In this document: positions 1 to 8,747 of the stretch, piece after piece | Position numbering within the stretch: the first letter of the stretch is position 1 | Layout of the letters: each line of letters begins with the position of its first letter | Assembly: GCA_023423415.1 (NCBI GenBank) | Contig: JAFAFP010000049.1 | Span: 1 to 37,997 of the forward strand | Length of the DNA stretch: 37,997 nt | Direction: 5' to 3' | From: Pseudomonadota bacterium | GTDB lineage: Bacteria > Pseudomonadota > Alphaproteobacteria > Rhizobiales > Xanthobacteraceae | The notes under the pieces: model-generated | Database searches by the model: none | Seen by the model: only the letters and a program-made list of their open reading frames with translations | What the model was told of the DNA's origin: nothing | Program-made: the position numbers and the translations under genes

Positions 1-101
1 AAGGCGGGGACCCAGATTCTTTTTTCTTTCGCTGGATTCCCGCCGGAGCCTGTCATCGGGCGCGCGCAAGCGCGGCCCGTTGGCGGGAATGAGCGGAGAA
101 A

Positions 102-764
102 TCAGCGGCCCAGCGCGGTCTGGATGAACTTGATCGCGTCTTCGCTGGCCCATTCGGCGGGGCCGGCCAGTGTTGCGACTTCGCAGCCGTTCTTGTCCAC
201 TAGCAGAGTGGTGGGCATGCCAAAGGCGCGGCCTTTCTCCTTCAAGTCCTGAAAGATGCGGGCGGTCGGGTCCGCGTAATAGGCGAGCGAGGTGATGCCG
301 GTGTCCTTCAGCCAGGTCTTGGGCTTTTCCGGATCGCGGGTATCGATGTTGACGGCCACCACCTCGAAATCGGCGCCACCGAGCTTCTGCTGCAGTTCAT
401 CGAGGGCCGGCATTTCTTTTTTGCAAGGAGCGCACCAGGTGGCCCAGAGGTTCAGCAATACGGTCTTGTTGTTCCAATCGCCGAGCTTGCGTTCAGCCCC
501 GGAGGCATCGCGGAACGACAGGCCGGCCACGTTGATCGGGGTCTTGGCCGGGGCCAGCGCCGCCACCTCGCCGCGGGCCAAAGGCTGCAACTTCTGCGCA
601 AGTTCAGCCGCCGGTTGGCAGGCCTGGGGCACCGCCGCATTGCGCATCACCATGCCCATCCCGTATATCCCCGCCAGCCCAGCGGCGACGCCAGCGACCC
701 CGCCCAGAAGCATCACGGTCAGGCGTCTTTTCGCGAAGTCACGGGCGTTCGTTTGCGAAGTCAT
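102..764 (-). CDS. tlpA: TlpA-type membrane-anchored thioredoxin (thiol:disulfide oxidoreductase)
   Basis: This 220-residue protein has an N-terminal membrane anchor (about residues 16-38) followed by a periplasmic thioredoxin-like domain. The active site WCAPCK has cysteines at 111 and 114, and the cis-proline lies in the FGMPTT segment (P184). TlpA of Bradyrhizobium keeps cytochrome oxidase assembly factors reduced in the periplasm. Two further cysteines, C49 and C194, are 145 residues apart, the same spacing I recall for the structural disulfide of Bradyrhizobium TlpA, which supports TlpA over a generic ResA/CcmG. The gene is divergent from argH with only 27 bp between the two start codons, so each promoter must reach into the neighbouring region. 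The family is certain; the exact client is inferred. Confidence 0.88.
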   Translation of the reverse strand: MTSQTNARDFAKRRLTVMLLGGVAGVAAGLAGIYGMGMVMRNAAVPQACQPAAELAQKLQPLARGEVAALAPAKTPINVAGLSFRDASGAERKLGDWNNKTVLLNLWATWCAPCKKEMPALDELQQKLGGADFEVVAVNIDTRDPEKPKTWLKDTGITSLAYYADPTARIFQDLKEKGRAFGMPTTLLVDKNGCEVATLAGPAEWASEDAIKFIQTALGR

Positions 765-791
765 GGATCAGAAAAACCTCAGGTCACGGTC

Positions 792-2183
792 ATGAGCAAC
801 AAAATGTGGGGCGGACGTTTTTCGTCGAGCCCCGATGCGATCATGGAGACAATCAACGCCTCCATCGACGTCGACCGGCACCTGTATCGCCAGGACATCG
901 CCGCCAGCAAGGCCCATGCGGCAATGCTCGCCGAGCAAGGCATCATTACGGCAGGTGACGCAAGCCAGATTGCCGCAGGCCTGGACACGATTTTGTCAGA
1001 GATCGAAGAGGGCAAATTCAACTTCCAGCGTGCGCTGGAAGACGTGCACATGAACGTGGAATCGCGGCTCGCCGAATTGATCGGCGCTGCGGCCGGGCGC
1101 TTGCACACCGCGCGTTCGCGCAACGATCAGGTTGCGACCGATTTCAAGCTCTGGGTGCGCGATACCATTGACGCCATCGATGCGGCGCTGGCGGATTTTC
1201 AGACGGCTCTGGTGGAAACAGCGCTTGAACATGCCGATACGGTCATGCCGGGGCTGACACATTTGCAGACCGCGCAGCCGGTGACCTTCGGCCATCATCT
1301 GCTGGCCTATGTCGAGATGATGGAACGGGATCGCGGCCGGTTCGCCGATGCGCGCAAACGCCTGAACGAATCCCCGCTCGGGTCGGCTGCGCTGGCCGGC
1401 ACCTCGTTTCCGCTCGATCGTGAAAGGACCGCCAAGGCGCTCGGTTTCGACCGGCCGACCGCGAATTCGCTCGATGCTGTGTCCGACCGCGACTTCGTGA
1501 TGGAGGCGCTGGCTGCTGCGACGATTTGCGCGGTGCATCTGTCGCGTCTCGCCGAAGAGATCGTGATCTGGACCTCGCCTTTGACCGGGCTGATGCGGCT
1601 GTCGGACAAGTTCACCACCGGCTCCTCGATCATGCCGCAGAAGCGCAATCCCGATGCCGCCGAGCTTGTGCGCGCCAAAACCGGGCGCATCGCCGGCGCA
1701 CTACAGGCGATCGTGATGGTGATGAAGGGCCTGCCGCTGGCCTATCAGAAGGACATGCAGGAGGACAAAGAGGGCGCGATGGATGCGCTCGGCGCCCTGT
1801 CGCTCTGCATTGCGGCGATGACGGGGATGGTGCGGGATATCACGCCGGATGCAGCCCGCATGAAGAAGGCGGCGGGCGAAGGTTATGCCACCGCTACCGA
1901 TCTGGCCGACTGGCTGGTGCGCGAGCTCAATATCCCGTTCCGGCAGGCCCACCACATCACCGGGGCGATCGTGGCGGAGGCGTCCAAGACGGGGCTGCCG
2001 TTGCACCGGGTGCCGCTCGAAACCATGCAGGCGGTCGAGCCGAAGATCACTGACGAAGTGTTCAAGGTCCTGTCGGTGGATCGCTCGGTGCAAAGCCGGG
2101 ATAGCTATGGTGGAACCGCACCGAAGAACGTACGCGTCCAGGGCAAGCGGTGGTTGAAAAGGCTGGAAAAAGGGCGCTCCTGA
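792..2183 (+). CDS. argH: Argininosuccinate lyase
   Basis: ArgH splits argininosuccinate into arginine and fumarate, the last step of arginine synthesis, in the cytoplasm. The family signature GSSIMPQKRNP is at residues 277-287 and holds the catalytic serine loop. The TxxHLQ segment carries H157. The length of 463 residues is normal. The reading frame stays open further upstream to 615, but MSNKMWGGRF from ATG 792 is the typical ArgH N-terminus, so I use that start. It leads the co-directional run argH-lptM-lysA, an arrangement I recall as common in related genomes. argB lies elsewhere in this window. Confidence 0.97.
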   Translation: MSNKMWGGRFSSSPDAIMETINASIDVDRHLYRQDIAASKAHAAMLAEQGIITAGDASQIAAGLDTILSEIEEGKFNFQRALEDVHMNVESRLAELIGAAAGRLHTARSRNDQVATDFKLWVRDTIDAIDAALADFQTALVETALEHADTVMPGLTHLQTAQPVTFGHHLLAYVEMMERDRGRFADARKRLNESPLGSAALAGTSFPLDRERTAKALGFDRPTANSLDAVSDRDFVMEALAAATICAVHLSRLAEEIVIWTSPLTGLMRLSDKFTTGSSIMPQKRNPDAAELVRAKTGRIAGALQAIVMVMKGLPLAYQKDMQEDKEGAMDALGALSLCIAAMTGMVRDITPDAARMKKAAGEGYATATDLADWLVRELNIPFRQAHHITGAIVAEASKTGLPLHRVPLETMQAVEPKITDEVFKVLSVDRSVQSRDSYGGTAPKNVRVQGKRWLKRLEKGRS

Positions 2184-2262
2184 TCTCTTTGTGTCGGCAA
2201 AGAAGAAATTTCGCCTTGTTCAATCGGTCTGATATGGTCCGCGCCGTTTGGGGGATATCTTG

Positions 2263-2526
2263 GTGACTTGGAACTTGCGCGCCGTATTTTACCGTCTCGC
2301 AGCAGTCGGTCTGCTGGCGCTCGCCTTGGGCCTGTCGGCCTGTGGCCGGAAAGGACCGCTCGATGCGCCGCCCGGCGGGCTGGCTTCAAATCCGGCTGGT
2401 TCGCTGGACGAGGAGAGCGATGAAGGCGGTGAGGAGATCAAGTATAATCGACGCACGACACGCAACGCTCTGCCGATCATCCGTGGTCCTAACAAGCCGA
2501 TCCCCCTCGACGTTCTGATCGACTGA
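2263..2526 (+). CDS. lptM: Small LptM (YifL)-like lipoprotein
   Basis: A short protein begins with a lipoprotein signal peptide whose lipobox LSAC precedes the motif CGRKGPL, the hallmark of the LptM/YifL family. In E. coli LptM assists maturation of the LptD-LptE outer-membrane LPS translocon. The modified cysteine codon starts at 2341. After the conserved patch the chain is acidic and low-complexity. The start is uncertain: TTG at 2248, TTG at 2260 and GTG at 2263 are all in frame, and GTG gives the most usual signal-peptide length. It sits between argH and lysA, 22 bp before lysA, the position usual for this small gene in Proteobacteria. Confidence 0.8.
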   Translation: MTWNLRAVFYRLAAVGLLALALGLSACGRKGPLDAPPGGLASNPAGSLDEESDEGGEEIKYNRRTTRNALPIIRGPNKPIPLDVLID

Positions 2527-2548
2527 GACCGATTATTCCGAGACACGC

Positions 2549-3814
2549 ATGCATCATTTCGACTATCGCAACGGCGAGTTGCACGCCGAGGCGGTAGACC
2601 TCGCCACGCTCGCGGGACAGGTCGGCACGCCGTTCTATTGCTATTCGACAGCGACCCTGGAGCGGCATTATCGCGTGTTTGCGGACGCCTTCGCCGATGT
2701 GCCGTCGATGGTCTGCTACGCGGTCAAGGCGAATTCCAATCAGGCAGTGATCGCGACCCTGGCCCGGCTCGGCGCCGGCGCCGACGTGGTGTCGGGCGGT
2801 GAATTGCGCCGGGCGCGGGCGGCGGGCATCCCGGCCAAGAAGATCATGTTCTCCGGCATCGGGAAGACCCCCGAGGAACTGGTTCTCGCGCTCGAGGAAG
2901 ACATCTTCTGCGTGAATGTCGAATCCGAGCCAGAGCTGGATTTGCTGTCGCAGATCGCGTCGAGCAAGGGCCGGACAGCCGCCATTTCCATCCGGGTCAA
3001 CCCGGACGTTGACGCCAAAACGCACGCCAAAATCGCCACCGGAAAATCGGAAAACAAGTTCGGCATCCCGATCAGCCGCGCCCGTGAAGTCTATCGTCAT
3101 GCGGCAAAGCTGCCTGGCATTCACGTCGCTGGTGTTGACATGCATATCGGCAGCCAGATCACTAACTTGTCGCCGTTTGCCGATGCGTTCGCGTTGTTGT
3201 CGGACTTCGTGCGCGAACTGCGTTCGGATGGACATGCGATCACGCATGTCGATCTCGGTGGCGGTCTCGGCATTCCCTATCGCGAAGGCGATGAGATTCC
3301 GCCGGATCCTGCTGCCTATGCAAAGGTCGTGAAAGAGGCGACACGCGATCTCGGCTGCAAGCTGATCTTCGAGCCCGGTCGCCTGATCGTCGGCAATGCC
3401 GGCATTCTCGTGACGCGCGTGATTTTCGTGAAGCGCGGCGAAGCCAAGACCTTTGTCATTGTTGACGCGGCCATGAACGATCTCATTCGCCCAACCTTGT
3501 ACGAAGCGCATCACGACATTCTGCCGGTGAAGCAGGCTTTGGCGGGTGCAGCGACGGTGAGGGCCGATGTCGTGGGACCGGTCTGCGAAACCGGCGATTA
3601 TCTTGCGCTCGATCGCGACATGCCGGAACCGAAGCCGGGCGATCTCCTCGCGGTCATGACGGCGGGCGCCTATGGTGCTGTGCAGGCTGGAACCTACAAC
3701 ACGCGTCCTCTGATCCCGGAGGTGCTGGTGAACGGGGAGGCCTGGTCGCTTGTGCGCCCACGGATGGACGTTGAGGCGCTAATCGCCCTCGACCGGATGC
3801 CGCCCTGGTTCTGA
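2549..3814 (+). CDS. lysA: Diaminopimelate decarboxylase
   Basis: LysA is a PLP enzyme that decarboxylates meso-diaminopimelate to lysine, the last step of lysine synthesis. The PLP-binding lysine is K60 in CYAVKANSN. The alanine-racemase-type barrel follows, with the HIGSQ segment, the glycine-rich phosphate loop GGGLG and FEPGR. The catalytic cysteine is C346 in CETGD. The length of 421 residues is normal for the family. It is last in the argH-lptM-lysA run. About 120 bp follow before the next gene on the same strand, with no obvious strong terminator. Confidence 0.97.
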   Translation: MHHFDYRNGELHAEAVDLATLAGQVGTPFYCYSTATLERHYRVFADAFADVPSMVCYAVKANSNQAVIATLARLGAGADVVSGGELRRARAAGIPAKKIMFSGIGKTPEELVLALEEDIFCVNVESEPELDLLSQIASSKGRTAAISIRVNPDVDAKTHAKIATGKSENKFGIPISRAREVYRHAAKLPGIHVAGVDMHIGSQITNLSPFADAFALLSDFVRELRSDGHAITHVDLGGGLGIPYREGDEIPPDPAAYAKVVKEATRDLGCKLIFEPGRLIVGNAGILVTRVIFVKRGEAKTFVIVDAAMNDLIRPTLYEAHHDILPVKQALAGAATVRADVVGPVCETGDYLALDRDMPEPKPGDLLAVMTAGAYGAVQAGTYNTRPLIPEVLVNGEAWSLVRPRMDVEALIALDRMPPWF

Positions 3815-3932
3815 GGTGAATGGCCTGCTCCCGCCAGAGCTGATTGCATAGCTGGAATTTGGCCAGCGGCTTGCTTAATTCAGTCCATGTTTCGTGACTA
3901 TCTGGCGCTGACACGCATGGTAATCTCGTGCG

Positions 3933-6539
3933 TTGGTAGAGTCCCGAACGTACTCCAACAGGAACGCTGCATTGGCCGAGCGACCCAGCCAAGAGACTGA
4001 AAACACACGTGTTTCAGCACAGCGCCAAGTAGATGCGCTGCTCCAGCGGAGTGTCGTGCGGGCACGGGGGGTGATCTTGTGGGAGCGGATCTGGCCGCCG
4101 CTCGCAGCCCTCGCCACCGTCGCGGCGCTGTTTTTTGTGCTCTCCTGGTTTGGCCTCTGGCTGTGGCTGCCGCCGCTGGGCCGCGCTGCCGGCGTTGTCA
4201 TTTTCGGGCTCCTGTCCCTTGCGGCTCTGTCGCCGTTGGTCTTTGTCCGTATGCCGAGCGTGGCGGATGGTCTGAAGCGCCTTGATGAGCGCAGCGGGCT
4301 CGCGCACCGGCCGGCCCTCACCTTGACTGATCGGCTCGCCACCAATGAGGGCGATGCGATGACGCAGGCGCTCTGGCGGGCGCATGTCGAGCGTGCACTC
4401 GCAGCCGCCCGCAAGCTGAAAGCCGGATGGCCCTCGCCGCATCTTTCTCTGCGCGATCCGGTGGCGCTTCGTGCTCTGGTGCTGGTGCTGTTTGTCGCGA
4501 CATTCTTTGCGGCGACCGGGGATCGCCAGCGTCGTGTGGCCGCGGCGTTCAACTGGCAAGGCGTGGTGACGCCCGCCAATTATCGTATCGATGCCTGGGT
4601 CACGCCGCCGCAATATACTGCGCGTCCGCCGGTCATTCTGCCGGGCTTGCGGCCCGGAGAGGCCGTACGGGCATCGGCCCCGCTGGCCGTACCGGAGGGT
4701 TCGGTTCTGGTGATCCGCGCCAGCGGCGCCAACGGGCTTGATATCGCGCTCCGTGGCGGGATTGCGGTCGAGACCGGCGAGAAGCCGGAAGCAACACCGC
4801 CTGCCGCGGGCACAGAAGAACATCGTTACGTGATATCGCAGGAAGGTTCGGTGACGCTCCGTGGCGCTGGCGAACCGATCACCTGGGCTTTCACCGCAAT
4901 TCCGGATCGCGCGCCGACCATTGCCCTTACGAAAGATCCCGAGCCGCAAGTGCGTGGCTCGTTGATGCTGAACTACAAAGTCGAAGACGATTATGGTGTG
5001 ATCGAAGCGCGCGCCAATTTCAAACTGAAGCCGCAGCAATTCGACGACAGCGGCATGAAGCCGGGTGGTTTCAAGGCGGCGCGTCCATTGTTCGAGGCGC
5101 CTGACATGCCGCTTGTGCTGCCGCAGGCGCGCACGCGGAATGGCGTCGGTCAGACATTACGCGATCTGTCCGATCATCCCTGGGCCGGAGCGGATGTCGA
5201 ACTCATGCTCAGCGCTATGGATGAAGGTGGCAACGAAGGGCGTTCGGATTCGTTCGACATGCGGTTGCCGGAGCGGATGTTTACCAAGCCGATGGCGCGC
5301 GCCTTGATCGAGCAGCGTCGGATTCTCGCGCTTGATGCCGAAACCAAGCCGCGCGTGCTGACGGCACTCGATGCGTTGGCGATGGCGCCCGAGGTGTTCA
5401 AGATCGAAGCTGGTGTCTATCTCGGTCTGCGCTCGATCTATTGGCAGCTGACGCGCGCGAAGTCCGACGATTCGCTCCGCGACGTTGTCGCCCGTCTGTG
5501 GGACATGGCCGTGCGGATCGAGGACGGCAACATTTCCGATGCCGAAGCGGCGCTCCGCGCGGCGCAGGAAGCGTTGCGGCAGGCTTTGGAGCGCGGCGCC
5601 AGCGAAGAGGAGATCAAAAAGCTTACTGAGGACCTGCGTGCTGGGCTCGACAAATTCCTGCAGGCCATGGCCGAGGAGATGCAGAAGAATCCGCAGATGG
5701 CGCGGCCGATGGACCAGAACGCGCGCCAGCTTCGGTCGCAGGATCTGAAGAGCATGATCGACCGGCTCGAGCAGCTTGCTCGTTCGGGCGCCAAGGAGGC
5801 CGCTCAACGTCTGCTGCAGGAGTTGCAGCAAATGCTTGAAAATCTGCAGATGGCGCGGCCAGGCCAGCAGGACGGCGACGATAGCGACGACATGATGTCG
5901 GCGCTCGATGATCTCGGCAACATGATCCGTGAGCAACAGCAATTACGCGATCGCACCTTCCGTCAAGGGCAGGATCAACGCCGCGAGCGCCAGCGCGGAC
6001 AGCAAGGTCAGCAGAGCCAACAGGGCATGGGCGAGCTGCGCCAGAACCAGCAGGCGTTGCGTGAGCAGCTCCAGAAACTGCTCGAACAATTGCGCCAGCG
6101 TGGCATGGGGCAGCAGGGCGAGCAGGGCCAGAACGGAATGGAGCAGCTCGGTCGTGCTGGGGAGGCGATGGGTGACGCAGAGGGTCAACTCGGCGAGGGC
6201 AACAGCGAAGGCGCCGTTGGATCGCAAGGGCGTGCGCTGGAAGCGCTGCGCCGCGGTGCGCAAGGCATGGCGCAGGCGATGCAGCAGCAGCCGGGTATGG
6301 GGCAGGGGCCCGGTCAGCCCGGCCGCAACGGGCCTGCGCGCGCGCAACAGGACACCGATCCGCTCGGCCGACCTTTGCGTGGGCGCGACTATGGCGATGA
6401 CGTCACGGTGAAAGTGCCCGGCGAAATCGATGTGCAGCGGGCGCGGCGTATTCTCGAAGAACTGCGCCGTCGCTTCTCAGATCCGGCGCGTCCGCAAATC
6501 GAACTCGATTACATCGAGCGATTGCTGAAGGACTTCTAG
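3933..6539 (+). CDS. TIGR02302/DUF4175 family large membrane protein
   Basis: An 868-residue protein of unknown function that matches what I know of the alphaproteobacterial TIGR02302/DUF4175 family. Two adjacent membrane segments lie at about residues 50-110 and a third at about 160-178. A large, probably periplasmic, region follows. The part from about 590 to 790 is very rich in Gln, Met, Arg and Gly with coiled-coil character. The conserved C-terminus ends in ELDYIERLLKDF. In-frame stops at 3909 and 3921 limit the N-terminus. The first possible start is TTG 3933, and TTG 3972 or later starts are equally plausible. It is separated from the next gene by a hairpin at 6579. Confidence 0.75.
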   Translation: MVESRTYSNRNAALAERPSQETENTRVSAQRQVDALLQRSVVRARGVILWERIWPPLAALATVAALFFVLSWFGLWLWLPPLGRAAGVVIFGLLSLAALSPLVFVRMPSVADGLKRLDERSGLAHRPALTLTDRLATNEGDAMTQALWRAHVERALAAARKLKAGWPSPHLSLRDPVALRALVLVLFVATFFAATGDRQRRVAAAFNWQGVVTPANYRIDAWVTPPQYTARPPVILPGLRPGEAVRASAPLAVPEGSVLVIRASGANGLDIALRGGIAVETGEKPEATPPAAGTEEHRYVISQEGSVTLRGAGEPITWAFTAIPDRAPTIALTKDPEPQVRGSLMLNYKVEDDYGVIEARANFKLKPQQFDDSGMKPGGFKAARPLFEAPDMPLVLPQARTRNGVGQTLRDLSDHPWAGADVELMLSAMDEGGNEGRSDSFDMRLPERMFTKPMARALIEQRRILALDAETKPRVLTALDALAMAPEVFKIEAGVYLGLRSIYWQLTRAKSDDSLRDVVARLWDMAVRIEDGNISDAEAALRAAQEALRQALERGASEEEIKKLTEDLRAGLDKFLQAMAEEMQKNPQMARPMDQNARQLRSQDLKSMIDRLEQLARSGAKEAAQRLLQELQQMLENLQMARPGQQDGDDSDDMMSALDDLGNMIREQQQLRDRTFRQGQDQRRERQRGQQGQQSQQGMGELRQNQQALREQLQKLLEQLRQRGMGQQGEQGQNGMEQLGRAGEAMGDAEGQLGEGNSEGAVGSQGRALEALRRGAQGMAQAMQQQPGMGQGPGQPGRNGPARAQQDTDPLGRPLRGRDYGDDVTVKVPGEIDVQRARRILEELRRRFSDPARPQIELDYIERLLKDF

Positions 6540-6578
6540 GACCCGTTATCGACGGCTTTGTTCGGAATGAGCATGAAG

Positions 6579-6607
6579 GATGCGCGCGGTTAGGCCCGCG
6601 CATCTTT
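6579..6607. terminator. Hairpin between convergent genes
   Basis: GATGCGCG at 6579-6586 pairs with CGCGCATC at 6597-6604 (8 bp, 10-nt loop) and is followed by TTTC. It lies between the converging DUF4175 gene (plus) and the cpdR-like gene (minus), so it may serve both. The T-tract is short. Confidence 0.5.
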
Positions 6608-6613
6608 CATTGT

Positions 6614-6994
6614 TCAATGGAGGTTTTTCGGGGCCGCTAATGCCTCGCGCACCGCACCACAGATTGTCGTAAGCGTGAACGGCTTGGTGATCACATCGTG
6701 GATCAGCAGCTCAAGTCCCGATGCGCGTTCGCGCTGGTCGGCATAGCCCGTCATCAGCAGAATCGGTAGAGCTGGATAATCGCGACCTGCGGCCAGCGCC
6801 AATGCGATGCCGTCCATCACTGGCATTCGGATGTCGGTCAGCAAAAGATCGTAGCGTCCTTCATCGCGCGAAAGCGCATCGAGTGCGGCAGCTCCGTCGC
6901 AATTCTGAACCACTTCATGACCATCCTGTGCGAGGGCCCGTGCGACCAGTTCCCGCAATGAGTCCTCGTCTTCTGCCAGTAATATTCGCGCCAT
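6614..6994 (-). CDS. cpdR: CpdR-like single-domain response regulator
   Basis: This 126-residue protein is a lone receiver domain without an output domain. The acidic pocket is E8-D9, the phospho-acceptor is D54 in TDIRMPVMDG, the switch threonine is T82 in LMTGYADQ, and the conserved lysine is K104 in TKPF. The phrases IRMPVMDGIALALAA and LMTGYADQRERA are what I recall from CpdR, which in Caulobacter delivers ClpXP to the cell pole and its substrates when unphosphorylated. It lies 6 bp downstream of the zinc-ribbon gene on the same strand, so the two are probably co-transcribed. Any cell-cycle role here is inferred from family membership. Confidence 0.8.
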   Translation of the reverse strand: MARILLAEDEDSLRELVARALAQDGHEVVQNCDGAAALDALSRDEGRYDLLLTDIRMPVMDGIALALAAGRDYPALPILLMTGYADQRERASGLELLIHDVITKPFTLTTICGAVREALAAPKNLH

Positions 6995-7000
6995 GATCCC

Positions 7001-7915
7001 TCACAACAATCCGGCTTGTGCGTCGCGCCGGGTGAAAAAACGAACGGTGACGCTGCGGGCCTCAGCCGGCGGCGAGGCTAGCCGCGATCTGAAATTTAGC
7101 GTTTCTCCGGGCGGCAGCAGTGCGCGGCTCGGCCGTGCAGTCCAAGCGTAGATTTCCTTGCCGGCGGCATCGACAATGCCAAAGCGGAGCTGCGGTACTT
7201 CAGTCAGCCGACCTGCGGTGCCGACAATATTGCCTTCCACCACCAGCATCGGCTGGCCGTCTTCCATTTCATGTGTGGTTTTAATGTTTTCGAACGTGAG
7301 GCTCCGCAAATTCACCGGAAGGCCGATCGCGGAATAGAGTGAGGCTGTTTGCGGCATAGCACGGACGACCTGCTGACGCGCAAGCAGGAGCCCACCCAGC
7401 ACCACAATCGTCACACAGATCACGCCCGGTAAACTCGGCTTAAGAGACCAGCGGCGGGCAGCCGCCGACCGTTTGGCAGTGCGGCGCGCGGCAAGGCTCT
7501 CAATGTCTTGTCCGCTGAGATCATTTCGACTGGTGTCGGGCCGGTCCGTTGGGACAATCGATGGTCCATCCATCAATTTTCCATCGGGGTATTGGGCGTC
7601 ATCGTCAAAGTCGCGGTCCGGATCCCCCAGCTTGCCAAAATTGCTGCCGCCGGTAGTTTCGCTGTCTTGCGCTTCATCCCAGGACGGCCGGCGGGAACCG
7701 GTGAGCCCGATTTCCACCACGTCGTCCAGCGGCGGGCGGATCAGCGATGGATTCGCGGTCGCGAATGAGAGATCGTCTGCCTGAAAGGTCGTCTGGCGGG
7801 GTTCTTCAAACCAGACATTCTGACAATTGACGCAGCGGACGGTGCGCCCGCTCACTCCAAGACTTTCCGGAGTAACGCGATAGGATGTTTCACAATGGGG
7901 ACAGACGATTTCCAT
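7001..7915 (-). CDS. Zinc-ribbon DUF3426 membrane protein (MJ0042 motif)
   Basis: A 304-residue protein begins with an MJ0042-type zinc ribbon: C5-x2-C8 and C28-x2-C31 in IVCPHC and VRCVNC. A long acidic, low-complexity linker (about 45-145) follows, then a basic patch (144-160) and one membrane helix (about 162-179). The C-terminal DUF3426-like beta domain probably lies across the membrane. The layout suggests a cytoplasmic metal-binding head tethered to the envelope. Function is unknown in the family. It precedes cpdR by 6 bp in the same direction and is divergent from ftsE, with 172 bp between them. Confidence 0.75.
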   Translation of the reverse strand: MEIVCPHCETSYRVTPESLGVSGRTVRCVNCQNVWFEEPRQTTFQADDLSFATANPSLIRPPLDDVVEIGLTGSRRPSWDEAQDSETTGGSNFGKLGDPDRDFDDDAQYPDGKLMDGPSIVPTDRPDTSRNDLSGQDIESLAARRTAKRSAAARRWSLKPSLPGVICVTIVVLGGLLLARQQVVRAMPQTASLYSAIGLPVNLRSLTFENIKTTHEMEDGQPMLVVEGNIVGTAGRLTEVPQLRFGIVDAAGKEIYAWTARPSRALLPPGETLNFRSRLASPPAEARSVTVRFFTRRDAQAGLL

Positions 7916-8087
7916 CGCTGATTCGACTCATGAGGTTTTCCGCCTCGGATGCTATCAGCCGTCCGTTAACGAATCGGAAACCATAACGGTCTGTCCTGCA
8001 TGGGCCTAAGATGGAGTTCAAAGCAGCTGTCCGGGCGAGGCCCTGAGCGGGGCCGAAACCGTTTCGATAATTCTGGCGGAGTATGGC

Positions 8088-8747
8088 GTGGTTCGATTCG
8101 AGAATGTCGGTTTGCGGTATGGAATGGGGCAGGAGGTTCTGCGCGACCTGACCTTCCGCATCGAACCGCAATCGTTTCAGTTCCTGACTGGCCCCTCCGG
8201 GGCGGGTAAGACCTCGCTGCTGAAGCTTTTATTCCTGTCGCTGCGGCCGACGCGCGGGCTGATCTCAATCTTCAGTCGAGATACCTCAACGCTCGATGGT
8301 GACGGCCTTTCAGCGCTGCGTCGCCGGATCGGGATCGTGTTCCAGGACTTCCGCCTGCTGGACCACATGACAACCTACGAGAATGTTTCGCTGCCGTTTC
8401 GCATCATGGGCCGTGATGAGAGCAGCTACCGGACCGAAGTGGTCGAATTGCTGCAATGGGTTGGACTGGGTGACCGGATGTGGGCATTGCCACCGGTCCT
8501 GTCAGGCGGAGAGAAACAACGCGCCGCGATCGCACGTGCGGTCATTGCGCGGCCGCATCTTCTGCTGGCGGATGAACCGACCGGCAACGTGGATCCAAGT
8601 CTCGGCAAGCGATTGCTGCACCTGTTCGTGGAGCTCAACCGGTCCGGCACCTCGATTGTCATCGCGACCCACGATATCGCCTTGATGGATCAATTCGACG
8701 CTCGCCGCCTGGTGCTGCATGGAGGACGGTTGCATCTCTATGATTGA
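8088..8747 (+). CDS. ftsE: Cell division ATP-binding protein FtsE
   Basis: FtsE is the cytoplasmic ATPase that with FtsX controls peptidoglycan hydrolases at the division site. Walker A is GPSGAGKT (35-42), the Q-loop is in FQDFRLLDH, the ABC signature is LSGGEKQR, Walker B is LLLADEPTGNVD and the switch histidine is in IATHD. The length of 219 residues is normal. GTG 8088 gives the typical N-terminus MVRFENV. The nearby ATG at 8083 is in another frame. It overlaps ftsX by 8 bp (start at 8740), which indicates translational coupling. Confidence 0.94.
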   Translation: MVRFENVGLRYGMGQEVLRDLTFRIEPQSFQFLTGPSGAGKTSLLKLLFLSLRPTRGLISIFSRDTSTLDGDGLSALRRRIGIVFQDFRLLDHMTTYENVSLPFRIMGRDESSYRTEVVELLQWVGLGDRMWALPPVLSGGEKQRAAIARAVIARPHLLLADEPTGNVDPSLGKRLLHLFVELNRSGTSIVIATHDIALMDQFDARRLVLHGGRLHLYD

